This document shows positions 47,904-58,097 of a DNA stretch of 64,000 nt, piece after piece. A program made the translations under genes and the position numbers. The stretch comes from Solirubrobacter phytolaccae (GTDB lineage: Bacteria; Actinomycetota; Thermoleophilia; Solirubrobacterales; Solirubrobacteraceae). The DNA lies in NCBI RefSeq assembly GCF_027587195.1, contig NZ_JAPDDP010000022.1, forward strand, positions 38,121-102,120, written 5' to 3'. The notes below the pieces were generated by a model, which had not been told where the DNA came from, did no database searches, and saw only the letters and a list, made by a program, of their open reading frames with translations. How positions within the stretch are numbered: position 1 is the first letter of the stretch; the number at the start of each line of letters is the position of its first letter.

Positions 47904-48685
47904 GGCCGCCGCAGCAGGGCCGGGATCGCGAACGCGCCCATCGCCGCGCCGCCGGCCAGGGCGACGCGCGGGTGGCGCCAGATGAACGCGTTGGCGATCG
48001 CCTCGCCGAGCCACGTCCACGCGTAGAGGGCGACCGCACCGTCGTCGCCGCGGGCCGCGACCCGCGCCCCTGCCGGGGCGCCGAGACCGGGCGCGGCGGC
48101 ACGCGCCTCCGGCGGCTGGTCGCGCCCCGCCTCGCGGCGCGCGTCCTGCGCCTCCAGTGCGCCGAGGGCGGCGAACACGACCAGCCCGGTCGCGAACCAG
48201 CCCGCGAAGTTCGTCGCGGGCACGCCCTCGTAGCGGCCGCCGCCCGGCCACGTCCAGTAGCCCTCGCGGACCATGCGCGGGTCCAGGTACACGTCCCACG
48301 CCGTGAGCGCGGCGGCGGCGAGCGGGATCCGTGCGGCCGGGCGGGAGGCGATCCGCCCCGCCACCGCCCAGGCGGGGCGGGCCATCATCGCCCAGGCCGC
48401 GGCGGCCAGCAGCGGCACGCCGCCCACCCGCGGTCCGAGCCGGTCGGAGTAGCTGTAGTGCCCGAACGGATGGCCGGTCGCCACGCCGACGAGCTCCGCG
48501 CCGAAGCCGATCGCACCCGCGGCGAGGACGGGCACCGGGCGGCGCGCCTCGGCGAGCGAGGTCGCGAGCATCAGCCCGACGACCCCGCGGGTCGCGGCGG
48601 GTGTCCGCCGCGAGCGTCCGTACACGACCTGCGTCACCGCCAGCGCGCCGAAGAGCAGCGGGAACGCGCGGCGGCGCACGTTCAC
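47900..48685 (-). CDS. cruF: CruF-like carotenoid hydratase
   Basis: 261 residues, GTG start overlapping the crtB stop (GTGA). Polytopic: six or seven hydrophobic stretches. Family marks are GFGAELVGVATGHPFGHYSYSDRLGPRVGGVPLLAAAAW and the ALTAWDVYLDPRMVREGYWTWPGGGRYEGVPATNFAGWF segment. CruF and its relatives add water to the C-1',2' double bond of acyclic carotenoids. The long C-terminal stretch (about 200-235) is charged. Confidence 0.82.
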   Translation of the reverse strand: MNVRRRAFPLLFGALAVTQVVYGRSRRTPAATRGVVGLMLATSLAEARRPVPVLAAGAIGFGAELVGVATGHPFGHYSYSDRLGPRVGGVPLLAAAAWAMMARPAWAVAGRIASRPAARIPLAAAALTAWDVYLDPRMVREGYWTWPGGGRYEGVPATNFAGWFATGLVVFAALGALEAQDARREAGRDQPPEARAAAPGLGAPAGARVAARGDDGAVALYAWTWLGEAIANAFIWRHPRVALAGGAAMGAFAIPALLRRP

Positions 48686-49482
48686 GGGCGCCACGCCGCG
48701 CGGGCGACGATCTTCAGCTTGCGCCGGCGCGGCACCACGGCGCGGCCCGGGCGCGCGCCGTAGCCCTCGACCTCGAGGCGGCGCAGCAGCTCGCGGTACA
48801 TCCGCGCGGCGGCGCCGATCGCGCGGCGCCCGCGGCGCAGCTCGGAGATCCCCGCGATGCCCTGCTCGTAGAGGGCGTCGGCGCGGGCGATCTGGTCGCG
48901 CAGCACGTCCTCGCGCTGCCCGGGCACGAGGCTGCCGTGGCGCGCGAGCGTCTCGCGGGCGACGTACACGCGCCCGTTGGCGAGGTCCTCGTCGATGTCG
49001 CGCAGGATGTTCGTGCGCTGCATCGCCATCCCGAGCGCGGCGGCCGCAGGGCGCGCACGCTCGGGCTCGTCCGTGCCGAGCACCGCCGCCATCACGACGC
49101 CGACGGTACCCGCGACGCGGTAGCAGTAGCGGTCGACGTCGGCCTCGGTCTCGTAGGTCACCCCGGCGAGATCCTCGCGCATGCCGGCGCAGAAATCGGC
49201 CAGCGCGTCGCGGGGGAGGTCGTAGCGCGTCGCGAGGTCGGTGAGGATGGCGATCTCCGGGGTCTGAGGCGTCGGTGCGCCCGTCGCCCACGCCACCACC
49301 GCGTCGACCCGCTCCGTCGCCTCGGGCCGGCCGTCGTCCACGAGGTCGTCCAGCGTCCGGAAGACGAGGTAGAGCAGGTAGACGTCGTCGCGGACATCGC
49401 GCGGGAGCAGGCGGCACGCGAGCGCGAAGGTGCGCGCGACCTGCTTGGTGGTCGCGCGGGCTTCGTCGAGCACGGCGCTCAT
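48682..49482 (-). CDS. crtB: Phytoene synthase
   Basis: 266 residues from the ATG at 49482, overlapping the crtI stop. Trans-isoprenyl diphosphate synthase fold: first Asp-rich motif DDLVDD at 45-50 and second RTNILRDIDED at 156-166. It joins two geranylgeranyl diphosphates to phytoene. The length is slightly below the usual 290-300 and the C-terminus is basic. All genes of this minus-strand operon overlap by four bases. Confidence 0.93.
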   Translation of the reverse strand: MSAVLDEARATTKQVARTFALACRLLPRDVRDDVYLLYLVFRTLDDLVDDGRPEATERVDAVVAWATGAPTPQTPEIAILTDLATRYDLPRDALADFCAGMREDLAGVTYETEADVDRYCYRVAGTVGVVMAAVLGTDEPERARPAAAALGMAMQRTNILRDIDEDLANGRVYVARETLARHGSLVPGQREDVLRDQIARADALYEQGIAGISELRRGRRAIGAAARMYRELLRRLEVEGYGARPGRAVVPRRRKLKIVARAAWRP

Positions 49483-50954
49483 GCCCGCACCCCCGCGTCC
49501 GCCTCGATCAGGCCGGCCGTGACCGCCGCGCCCATCAGCACGCCCGGGATGCCCGCGCCGGGATGCGTGCCACCGCCGACGTGGTAGAAGCCGCGCACGC
49601 CCGGCACCCGGTTCGGGGCGCGGAAGTAGGCCGACTGGTGCAGCGTGGGCTCCACCGCGAACGCGTTGCCGTCGACGGCCCCGAACTGGCGCGCGAAGTC
49701 CGGCGGGGCCATCCGGTGCTCCACCTGCACCGACGCGTCGAGCCCTGACAGCCCGAACGTCTCCTCCAGGTCGCGCACGAGCGCGTCGCGCAGCCCGTCC
49801 GCGGCGCGCGCCCAGTCGACGTCGCCGCGCAGGTTCGGCACGGGCAGCAGGACGGCCAGCGAGTCGCCGCCGGGCGCGGCCATCGCCGCCTCGCTGCGCG
49901 CGGGCGCGTGCACGTAGGTCGAGAACGTCTGCGCGAGCCGCCCGCGACGGGTGACGTCGGCGATGAAGTCCCGGTAGCCGTGCCCGACCAGCAGCGTGTG
50001 GTGCAGCAGCGAGTCGAACTGCCGGTCGCAGCCGAGGTAGAGCAGGAAGCACGACATCGTCGGGCGCAGCTTGCGCACCGGCGCGCGCCGCCCGAGCAGC
50101 TCGTGCGTGCGCAGCACGTCGGCGTTGGAGATCACGATGTCGGCGGCGATCCGCTCGCCGCCCGCGAGGCGCACGGCGCGCACGCCGTCGGCCGCGGTCT
50201 CCACCGCCTCCACGCGCACGTTGCAGCGCACGTCCAGCGGCCGTGCCATCGCCTCCACGAGCGAGTAGACGCCGCCGTCCGCGTACCAGCCGCCGTCGAG
50301 CAGCTGCAGGTACACGAGCGCGGCGTAGATCGCGGGCACGCGATACGGGTCGCCGCCGATGAACAGCGAGTGGAACGAGAACGCCTCGCGCACCCGCTCG
50401 TTCCGGAAGTGCTTGGCGACGAACCGGTGCAGCGGCAGCACGGCTCGCAGCCGGGCCATCGCGGGGACCAACGACACGAACGAGCGCAGGTCGGGGAACG
50501 CGCGGCTCCCGGCGCCGACCAGGCCCTCTTCGTAGATCGGCTTGAGCGCCGCGAGGAAGCCGTCGAGCGCGCGGGCGTCGCGCTCGTCGAAACGCGCGAT
50601 CTCCTCCCGCAGCCCGTCGACGGAGTCCTTGAAGTCGAAGCTGCGCTCCTCACCGGCCCAGCGGATTCGATACATCGGGTCCAGACGCCGCAGGGTCACC
50701 TCGGAGTGCAGGTCGAGCCCGCCGGCGGCGAACGCCTCTTCCAGGACCCACGGCATCGTGATCAGCGACGGCCCGGTGTCCCACGTGAAGCCGCCGTCAC
50801 GCAGTCGCGCCGCCCGGCCGCCGGGCGCGGACCGCTGCTCGAGCACCGTCACCTCGTAGCCCTGCCCCTGCAGGCGCAGCGCCAGCGCGAGCCCGCCGAG
50901 GCCCGCCCCGATCACCACCGCCCGTGAGCGCTTCGCGAGCGCCGACACCGTCAT
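49479..50954 (-). CDS. crtI: Phytoene desaturase
   Basis: 491 residues. FAD site VVIGAGLGGLALALRLQGQGYEVTVLEQ; GGRAARLRDGGFTWDTGPSLITMPWVLEE; C-terminal GFYHVGGGTHPGAGIPGVLMGA, the classic CrtI signature. It desaturates phytoene to neurosporene or lycopene. The ATG at 50954 is kept because the FAD domain starts at residue 12. The upstream PAP2 frame runs 158 bp into this gene in another frame. Confidence 0.93.
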   Translation of the reverse strand: MTVSALAKRSRAVVIGAGLGGLALALRLQGQGYEVTVLEQRSAPGGRAARLRDGGFTWDTGPSLITMPWVLEEAFAAGGLDLHSEVTLRRLDPMYRIRWAGEERSFDFKDSVDGLREEIARFDERDARALDGFLAALKPIYEEGLVGAGSRAFPDLRSFVSLVPAMARLRAVLPLHRFVAKHFRNERVREAFSFHSLFIGGDPYRVPAIYAALVYLQLLDGGWYADGGVYSLVEAMARPLDVRCNVRVEAVETAADGVRAVRLAGGERIAADIVISNADVLRTHELLGRRAPVRKLRPTMSCFLLYLGCDRQFDSLLHHTLLVGHGYRDFIADVTRRGRLAQTFSTYVHAPARSEAAMAAPGGDSLAVLLPVPNLRGDVDWARAADGLRDALVRDLEETFGLSGLDASVQVEHRMAPPDFARQFGAVDGNAFAVEPTLHQSAYFRAPNRVPGVRGFYHVGGGTHPGAGIPGVLMGAAVTAGLIEADAGVRA

Positions 50955-51654
50955 CGCCCCGACTACGGCCGTCGCGGCGGCGGAGCTTTGGGTGGGTACG
51001 GGCTCTGACGGTGAGGAACCCCAGCGCCGCCGCGACCGCGCCCCCGACCGCGTCCAACCAGAAGTGGTTGGCGGTGCCGATGATCACGGCGACCACCAGC
51101 AGCACGTAGGCCACGGCTCCCACGCGGAGCACCCGCGAGCGCACCAGCGCGAAGACCGTCCCGGCGGCGACGACGGCGAACGCGACGTGTCCGCTCGGCA
51201 TCGCCGCGTACGGGCTCTGCACGGTGTGCGCCAGCGCTTCGCCGCCCGTTCCGTAGATGGTCGCGAGCGTGTCCGTGAAGCCGAGCTCCGGAGCCATCCG
51301 CGGGGGTGCGACCGGGAACGCCAGGTACCCGATCACGGTGAGGACCTGGGTGGCGAGGAAGGTGTCGCGCGCGGCCGCGAACGCGTGCGGGCGCTCGAGC
51401 CGCACCCACACGAGCGCACCGATCGTCGCCGGCAGGTGCACCCACACGTAGAAGAGCCCGGCGGCGGTCAGCAACGCGGGCCGCGCGGCGACCCACGCGT
51501 GCACGGCAGGCTCGAAGAAGAGGCCCAGGGCGCGCTCGGCGTCGGCCAGCGCGCGGGTGCGTCCGAGCGGCGCGTCGGCGGGCGCCAGCAACGCGACGAC
51601 AGGACACAGCGCGAGCGCGGCGAGGATGAGTGACGCGTCCCGGAGCAGCTTCAT
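50797..51654 (-). CDS. PAP2/AUR1-like phosphatase-type membrane protein
   Basis: 285 residues. Six hydrophobic segments in the first 215 residues, with FPVAPPRMAPELGF, PSGHVAFAVVAAG at 153-165 and HFWLDAVGG (His197, Asp201). These are the catalytic motifs of the PAP2/inositolphosphotransferase superfamily, which handle lipid phosphates. The fold is complete at about residue 218. The remaining 67 residues are an Arg/Gly-rich tail encoded mostly inside crtI in another frame and are probably not functional. It could dephosphorylate isoprenoid diphosphates, but this is inference. Confidence 0.75.
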   Translation of the reverse strand: MKLLRDASLILAALALCPVVALLAPADAPLGRTRALADAERALGLFFEPAVHAWVAARPALLTAAGLFYVWVHLPATIGALVWVRLERPHAFAAARDTFLATQVLTVIGYLAFPVAPPRMAPELGFTDTLATIYGTGGEALAHTVQSPYAAMPSGHVAFAVVAAGTVFALVRSRVLRVGAVAYVLLVVAVIIGTANHFWLDAVGGAVAAALGFLTVRARTHPKLRRRDGRSRGDDGVGAREALTGGGDRGGPRRARAGAAPAGAGLRGDGARAAVRARRPGGATA

Positions 51655-51739
51655 CCGGCGCCGCTACCCACGGGCCCGGCCCGGAGTACCGTCCGGGGTC
51701 AGGGCCTCCACCGTGGCCGCGACCACGGTCGGCTGTCCG

Positions 51740-53344
51740 CTACCGCTTGCGGTACCAGTTCGGCGAGGTGTTGGGCGGCGGGACGAGCGGGTCGGGCGTC
51801 TTGGCCACCAGCACCGACGGCTGGCCCGACTCGATGTGGCGGGCCAGCGCCTCGCCGAAGTCGTCGTCGAGGCCGAAGACCGTCTCCGCCCAGACGCCGA
51901 ACGACGCGGCCAGCGCCTCGAAGTCCGGCGTGTGCAGGTCCACGCCGAACGTCTCGCTGCCCGCGCGGACCTGGTCGTAGCGGAGCATCCCGTAGCCGCC
52001 GTCGTCGACGATCACGGCCGTCAGCGGGATCTGCTCCTGGGCCATCGTCGCGAGCTCCCCACTCGCGAACAGGAACCCACCGTCGCCGGAGATCGAGACC
52101 GTCGGGCCGGTATCGGCGAGCGCGGTGCCGAGCGCGGCCGGGAACGCGTAGCCGAGTGTGCCCCAGCCCAGCGGCACCTGCAGCTTGCGCGGGGCCGACG
52201 GCGTGAAGAACCCGGCGCACCAGTAGCCCGGGATGCACATGTCGACGACGAGGTTCGCGTCGGCGGGGAGCGCGAAGCGCAGCGAGTCCAGGAAGCGCAG
52301 CGCGGTCGGGTCGAGCGTCGCGCAGGCGGCGGCGCGGACCGCGGCGAGGTCGGGCGCGCCCCCGCTGCGCTGCTCGACCGACGCGGCGAGCGGGGCGATG
52401 GTCCCCGCGTGGGCGCGCACGAACACGTCAGCGCGGTAGTTCGTCGGCTCCTCGAGCCCGATCACGATCAACGTCTCGGGTTGCGGCTGGGCGAAGTTCT
52501 GCGTCTGCACGCCGTCCAGGTCGGAGCCGATCGCGAGCACGACGTCGGCTTCGTCCCATAGCCGGCCGGCGGCCTCCACGTGCGGCGGCAGGCCGACGAG
52601 GTGCGGATGGCCGGGCGGGAGGACGCCCGCGGCGCCGTACGTCGTCAGGACGGGCGCGGCGAGGCGCTCGGCGAGGTGGCCGACGTGCGGGCCGACGTCG
52701 CGCGCCCCGCCCCCGGCCCAGATCAGCGGGCGCCGGGCGCCGTTCAACGCGGCGACCGCATCCCAGAATCCCCCGGGCGACCTGCCCTCGACGTCGAGCG
52801 CGTCGTTGCCGAGCGGCTCGAGGCCCGGCGCTTCCGCCGTCAGCAGATCTGTCGCGATCTCCAGATACACCGGTCGTGCCGGCTCGCCGTCGGCGCTGTC
52901 CAGCGCGGCGACCGTCGCGCGAGCGACGTCCCCGGCGGCGTGGGCCAGGTGCACGGACTTCGTGACCGGCACGAACATCGCCGCCTGGCCGTCCGTCTCG
53001 TGCAGGATGCCGCGGTACTCGCCGCTGCGGCGGAGCGTCGAGGGGATGTCGGTCGCGATCACGAGGATCGGCGAGCGCGAGGCCCACGCCTCGCCGACGG
53101 CGCCGAGCGTGTTGGCCGCGCCCGGTCCGGTCGTGACGATCGCGACGCCGAGCTGGCCCGTCGCTCGCGCGTACCCGTCGGCTGCGTACGCCGCCGCCTG
53201 CTCGTGGCGCACGCCGACCAGACGGATGGATGACTCCCGCAGCGCGGCCCACAGCGCGAGGTTGTGCACGCCGGGCAGCCCGAAGACGACTTCGACCCCC
53301 GCTCGTTCGAGCGCCTCGACGACAACTTCCGCTCCGCTGGACAT
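51740..53344 (-). CDS. Thiamine diphosphate-dependent enzyme (acetolactate synthase-like)
   Basis: 534 residues with the three-domain TPP layout. N-terminal domain has the activating Glu48 (GVRHEQAAAYAADGYAR) and VTTGPGAANTLGAV; the middle domain has the LIWAGGGARD segment; the C-terminal domain has GDGG at 420-423 (SISGDGGFLFASGELAT). Length is a little below ilvB (about 570), and there is no small subunit nearby. Candidate reactions include acetolactate synthesis, oxalyl-CoA-like or benzoylformate-type decarboxylation. It is not assignable further. It is divergent from the diguanylate cyclase gene with 62 bp between. Confidence 0.82.
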   Translation of the reverse strand: MSSGAEVVVEALERAGVEVVFGLPGVHNLALWAALRESSIRLVGVRHEQAAAYAADGYARATGQLGVAIVTTGPGAANTLGAVGEAWASRSPILVIATDIPSTLRRSGEYRGILHETDGQAAMFVPVTKSVHLAHAAGDVARATVAALDSADGEPARPVYLEIATDLLTAEAPGLEPLGNDALDVEGRSPGGFWDAVAALNGARRPLIWAGGGARDVGPHVGHLAERLAAPVLTTYGAAGVLPPGHPHLVGLPPHVEAAGRLWDEADVVLAIGSDLDGVQTQNFAQPQPETLIVIGLEEPTNYRADVFVRAHAGTIAPLAASVEQRSGGAPDLAAVRAAACATLDPTALRFLDSLRFALPADANLVVDMCIPGYWCAGFFTPSAPRKLQVPLGWGTLGYAFPAALGTALADTGPTVSISGDGGFLFASGELATMAQEQIPLTAVIVDDGGYGMLRYDQVRAGSETFGVDLHTPDFEALAASFGVWAETVFGLDDDFGEALARHIESGQPSVLVAKTPDPLVPPPNTSPNWYRKR

Positions 53345-53406
53345 GGTCCTGACGCTATCTGACGAAAGCGCTCAAGTTCCAGCCGGTTTCGCCGATCGCG
53401 AGGCCA

Positions 53407-54852
53407 GTGGCCCGTTTCCCGCACGCCGTCTTCGGCCTTCTCCTCGCGGCCTGTGCCGCCTACCTGGTGACGGGTGCGGACGTGCTCCGCGTCAGCGCCC
53501 AGCTGATCGCGGTCACGATGCTCGCGGTCCAGACCGCCCGCCGCTCCGACGCGCGGCTCGCCTGGGGCCTGCTGACCGTCGCCAACGCGTCGTGGGCGAT
53601 CGGCGACCTCGACCCCGCCCGCCTGAACGCGCTGTTCCTCGTCTCCTTCGCCTTCGCCCAGGCCGGCCTCGTCTCGCTCGCCGCGACACAGCTCCGCAGC
53701 CGCTGGCTCGCGTTCGACGGGATCATCGTCGGCCTCACCGCCGGCGCGATCCTGACCGCTTACGTCAGCGACTCGCTCGTCGGCCTCGGCCTCCGGGTGC
53801 CCGCGACCGCGCTCGCGGGCGACGCGATGCTCGTGACCACGATCGTGCTGGCGTTCGCCGTCAACGGCTGGCGGCCCGCCCGCGCGTGGTGGATCATCGC
53901 GCTCGGCGAGGTGTTCCTGGTCGCCAACGACCTCACGCTCACGAACCCGCAAGCGCCGCCGCGGACGGCGCTCTTCGCCTGGGGCGCCGCGCTGCTGCTC
54001 ACCTCCTACGCCGCATTCCACCCATCCGCGCCGCGCGAGCGCCGGGTTGGGGGCGTGCTGGCCGCGGCCGTGCCGATCACCGGCGGAGCGATCAGCGTCG
54101 GGCTGCTGATGCACGCGGCCCTCACCGGCGGGAGCGCGATCACGGTCACGCTCGCGGGCACGGCGCTGTTCGTCGGCCTGATCCGCGCCGCGTTCCTGCT
54201 CGGCGAGAACCAGAAGCTCATGCGCGTCGCCCGCGCGGAGGCGGTCACGGACAAGCTGACCGGGCTGCCGAACCGGCGCGCGCTGCTCGAGGACCTGGAC
54301 CGCGCGATCGCCGCGCGCACGCCGCACACGCTCGTCTTCTTCGACCTGGACGGCTTCAAGGAGTACAACGATGCCTTCGGCCACGCCGCCGGCGACGCCC
54401 TGCTCCAGCGCCTGGCGCCGCAGCTGGACGCGTGCGCGGGCCGCTCGTACCGGCTCGGGGGCGACGAGTTCTGCCTGCTCGTCCCCGCGCGCCTGGACGA
54501 CGCCTCGCCCGAGATCCTCGCCGCCGTGCGCGCGCTGCAGGAGCGTGAGGGCACCGTCGAAATCACCGCGTCACACGGGCTCGTGCTGATCCCGGACGAG
54601 GTCGACACCGCCGGCGAAGCGCTGCAGCGCGCCGACGAGCGGATGTACGCGCGCAAGCGGCGGCGCCGGGCGGATCAGGCCAGCCAGGCGCGCGACGTGC
54701 TTGCCACGCTGCTCGCCGAGCGCTTCGTGGGCGAGGACCTCGCGGCCGAGCTGACGGCCGAGTTCGCGCGGCGGCTCGCTCCGACCGCGGTGCGCGACGA
54801 CGAGGCGCCGCGCATCGTCGCGAACCTCAGCGCGGCTTCCGCCGCTGGCTGA
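53407..54852 (+). CDS. Membrane-bound diguanylate cyclase (GGDEF)
   Basis: 481 residues, GTG start. Eight or nine hydrophobic helices fill residues 5-270, a MASE-like sensor. The GGDEF domain is at about 282-420: LTGLPNRRALLEDL, FFDLDGFKEYND, and the intact active site GGDEF at 351-355. The I-site RxxD is not evident. The C-terminal 60 residues are basic then acidic and contain no EAL domain. It should make cyclic di-GMP from GTP in response to a membrane signal. Its 3' end overlaps a small minus-strand gene by 26 bp. Confidence 0.9.
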   Translation: MARFPHAVFGLLLAACAAYLVTGADVLRVSAQLIAVTMLAVQTARRSDARLAWGLLTVANASWAIGDLDPARLNALFLVSFAFAQAGLVSLAATQLRSRWLAFDGIIVGLTAGAILTAYVSDSLVGLGLRVPATALAGDAMLVTTIVLAFAVNGWRPARAWWIIALGEVFLVANDLTLTNPQAPPRTALFAWGAALLLTSYAAFHPSAPRERRVGGVLAAAVPITGGAISVGLLMHAALTGGSAITVTLAGTALFVGLIRAAFLLGENQKLMRVARAEAVTDKLTGLPNRRALLEDLDRAIAARTPHTLVFFDLDGFKEYNDAFGHAAGDALLQRLAPQLDACAGRSYRLGGDEFCLLVPARLDDASPEILAAVRALQEREGTVEITASHGLVLIPDEVDTAGEALQRADERMYARKRRRRADQASQARDVLATLLAERFVGEDLAAELTAEFARRLAPTAVRDDEAPRIVANLSAASAAG

Positions 54853-54982
54853 GCTGGCGCTGCACCTGGGCGAGCTGCTTGCGCCCCTGCGGGCTGCGGG
54901 CGTAGGTCATCGCCTGGCTGGTCAGCTTGCGGCCCTGGCGGGTCTTGGAGAACTTCATCAGCGTCTTGAGCAGGGGAGACAT
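54827..54982 (-). CDS. Small very basic protein, 51 residues
   Basis: ATG at 54982, stop at 54827. The sequence (MSPLLKTLMKFSKTRQGRKL... to ...QLSQRRKPR) is basic and Gln-rich, with an internal near-repeat (TRQGRKLTSQAMTYARSPQGRKQLAQVQ). Such 50-residue proteins occur in actinobacteria without known function. It is too short for standard ORF calls, but the clean start, stop and repeat pattern support it. It overlaps the diguanylate cyclase 3' end tail to tail. Confidence 0.6.
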   Translation of the reverse strand: MSPLLKTLMKFSKTRQGRKLTSQAMTYARSPQGRKQLAQVQRQLSQRRKPR

Positions 54983-55040
54983 GTGCCTTCAGCCTGCCCA
55001 CACTTCCTGAAGACCACGCAAAGGTCGCGGCGCGGGCAAA

Positions 55041-55074
55041 CCTTGACACAACTCTGTCAAGGTGCCGCTACACT
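55041..55074 (+). promoter_or_regulatory. MerR-type promoter with dyad operator
   Basis: Perfect 8-bp inverted repeat CCTTGACA-N6-TGTCAAGG (55041-55062) covers the -35 TTGACA (55043-55048). The -10 is TACACT (55069-55074), giving a 20-bp spacer, the over-long spacing that MerR proteins correct by DNA twisting. The GTG start follows 9 bp after the -10, so the mRNA would be leaderless or nearly so. Confidence 0.75.
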
Positions 55075-55082
55075 GGCGGCCA

Positions 55083-55465
55083 GTGGACGCGCTGACGATC
55101 AACGAAGCGGCTGAGACCACGGGCTGGAGCCCGCGGATGCTCCGTTACGTCGAGCGCGTCGGGCTCCTCGAGCCCAAACGCTCGGCCGCCGGCTACCGGC
55201 TGTACGGCCCGGCCGAGCTGCAGCGCCTGCGCACCCTGCGCGAGCTGCTGGACGAGCACGACATCGGCCTGTCCGATCTCGCGTTCGCCCTGCGGTTGCG
55301 CCGTGACGAGGAACTTCGCCGGGCGACGGACGCCTGGTTCGAAGCTGAAGCGCAACGTCCCGCCGGCGTCCCGTCGGACGACTGGCTGAGCTTCGAGCAG
55401 CACAAGCACGAGAAGCTCCTCGCCGCGCTCGCGCGCCGCATTCCCACCCCCACCCCGGAGACCGT

Positions 55466-55469
<4 letters not shown>
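55083..55469 (+). CDS. MerR-family transcriptional regulator
   Basis: 128 residues from the GTG at 55083; an in-frame GTG at 55062 lies inside the operator and is rejected. The winged HTH is at about 4-45 ([38 protein letters not shown]). The dimer helix follows. There is a short effector region with no Cys, so metal sensing is unlikely. Its stop overlaps the ahcY start (ATGA), so it is in one operon with two SAH-hydrolase genes and likely controls them and itself. The effector is unknown. Confidence 0.88.
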
Positions 55470-56887
<1,418 letters not shown>

Positions 56888-56933
56888 GCCCTCAGCTTCT
56901 GGGCTTCTGCGGATCGAGTGGGCGGACGGGCAG

Positions 56934-58097
56934 ATGCCCGTCCTCCGCTCGATCCGCGAGCGGTTCGCCCGCGAGCGGCCCCTGGAGGGGCTGACCGTGG
57001 GTCTGTGCCTGCACGTGACCTCCGAGACGGGGTGCCTCGTGCGGGCGCTTGCGGCGGGCGGCGCGTCCGTCGCGCTCTGCGCCTCCAACCCGTACGCCAC
57101 GCAGCACGACGTGGCCGCGGCGCTGAGCGATGAGGTCGAGGTCCACACGGGTGGGCCCGACGACTGGGCCGACAGCGTGGCCGCCGTCGCGGCGCGCGCG
57201 CCCCGGATCACCCTGGACGACGGCGCCGACCTGCTGAGCGCGCTCCACGCCGTGCCGGAGCTGCTGGACGGCATGCTCGGCGGGACCGAGGAGACCACGA
57301 CGGGGCTCGTCCGGCTGCGGGCGATGGAGGCCGAGGGCCGTCTGGCCGTGCCGGTCATCGCCGTCAACGAGGCGCGCGCCGAGAAGGCGCTCAACGACCG
57401 CTTCGGCACCGGGCAGTCCGTGCTGGACGGCATCCTGCGCGCGACGAACATCCTGCTGGCCGGCCAGACCGTCGTGGTCCTGGGCTACGGCTGGACGGGG
57501 CGCGGCGTCGCGCTGGCCGCGCACGGGCTGGGCGCCTCGGTGATCGTCTGCGAAGTCGACCCGCTGCGGGCGCTCGAGGCACGCATGGAGGGCTTCTCCG
57601 TGATGCCCGCGTCCGTCGCCGCCGAGCGCGGTGACGTCTTCATCACCGTGACCGGTGGGCAGGACGTGCTGCGCGGCGAGCACTTCGTGCGGATGAAGGA
57701 CGGCGCGGTGCTGGCCAACGCCGGGCACTTCGACGTCGAGATCTCGCTGCCCGACCTGCGGGGCGCAGCGGTGGAGGTGCGCGAGGTGCTGCCGCTCGTG
57801 CGTCAGTACGACCTCGGCGATCGTCGCCTGAACCTGCTGGCCGGCGGCCGGGTCGTGAACCTCGCCGCCGCCGACGGGCACCCGGCGGCGGTCATGGACG
57901 TCTCCTTCGCGCTGCAGGCCTTGGCCGCGGAGGCGCTGGCCACGGGCTCGTTCACGCCGGGCGTGCATCCCGTCCCGGACGGGATCGAGCGCGAGGTCGC
58001 GGCGCTGAAGCTGGCCGCGCTGGGCGTCGAGATCGACGAGCTGACGCCCGCGCAGGTCGCGTACCGCTCGCTTACATCGCCACCGCTCGACCGCTGA
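56934..58097 (+). CDS. Divergent SAH-hydrolase-like protein
   Basis: 387 residues, ATG start, 46 bp after ahcY. It is a paralogue of SAH hydrolase without the bacterial insert and with the GTGQS variant (158-162) seen in archaeal-type enzymes. The NAD site is GYGWTGRG (184-191), and EETTTG (119-124) is kept. The catalytic stretch TKSKFDN of ahcY aligns without gaps to AEKALND (149-155), so Lys becomes Glu, Asp becomes Asn and Asn becomes Asp. The C-terminal KPDHYRY is lost (ends TSPPLDR). It may act on another substrate, such as S-inosylhomocysteine, or be regulatory. Confidence 0.8.
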   Translation: MPVLRSIRERFARERPLEGLTVGLCLHVTSETGCLVRALAAGGASVALCASNPYATQHDVAAALSDEVEVHTGGPDDWADSVAAVAARAPRITLDDGADLLSALHAVPELLDGMLGGTEETTTGLVRLRAMEAEGRLAVPVIAVNEARAEKALNDRFGTGQSVLDGILRATNILLAGQTVVVLGYGWTGRGVALAAHGLGASVIVCEVDPLRALEARMEGFSVMPASVAAERGDVFITVTGGQDVLRGEHFVRMKDGAVLANAGHFDVEISLPDLRGAAVEVREVLPLVRQYDLGDRRLNLLAGGRVVNLAAADGHPAAVMDVSFALQALAAEALATGSFTPGVHPVPDGIEREVAALKLAALGVEIDELTPAQVAYRSLTSPPLDR

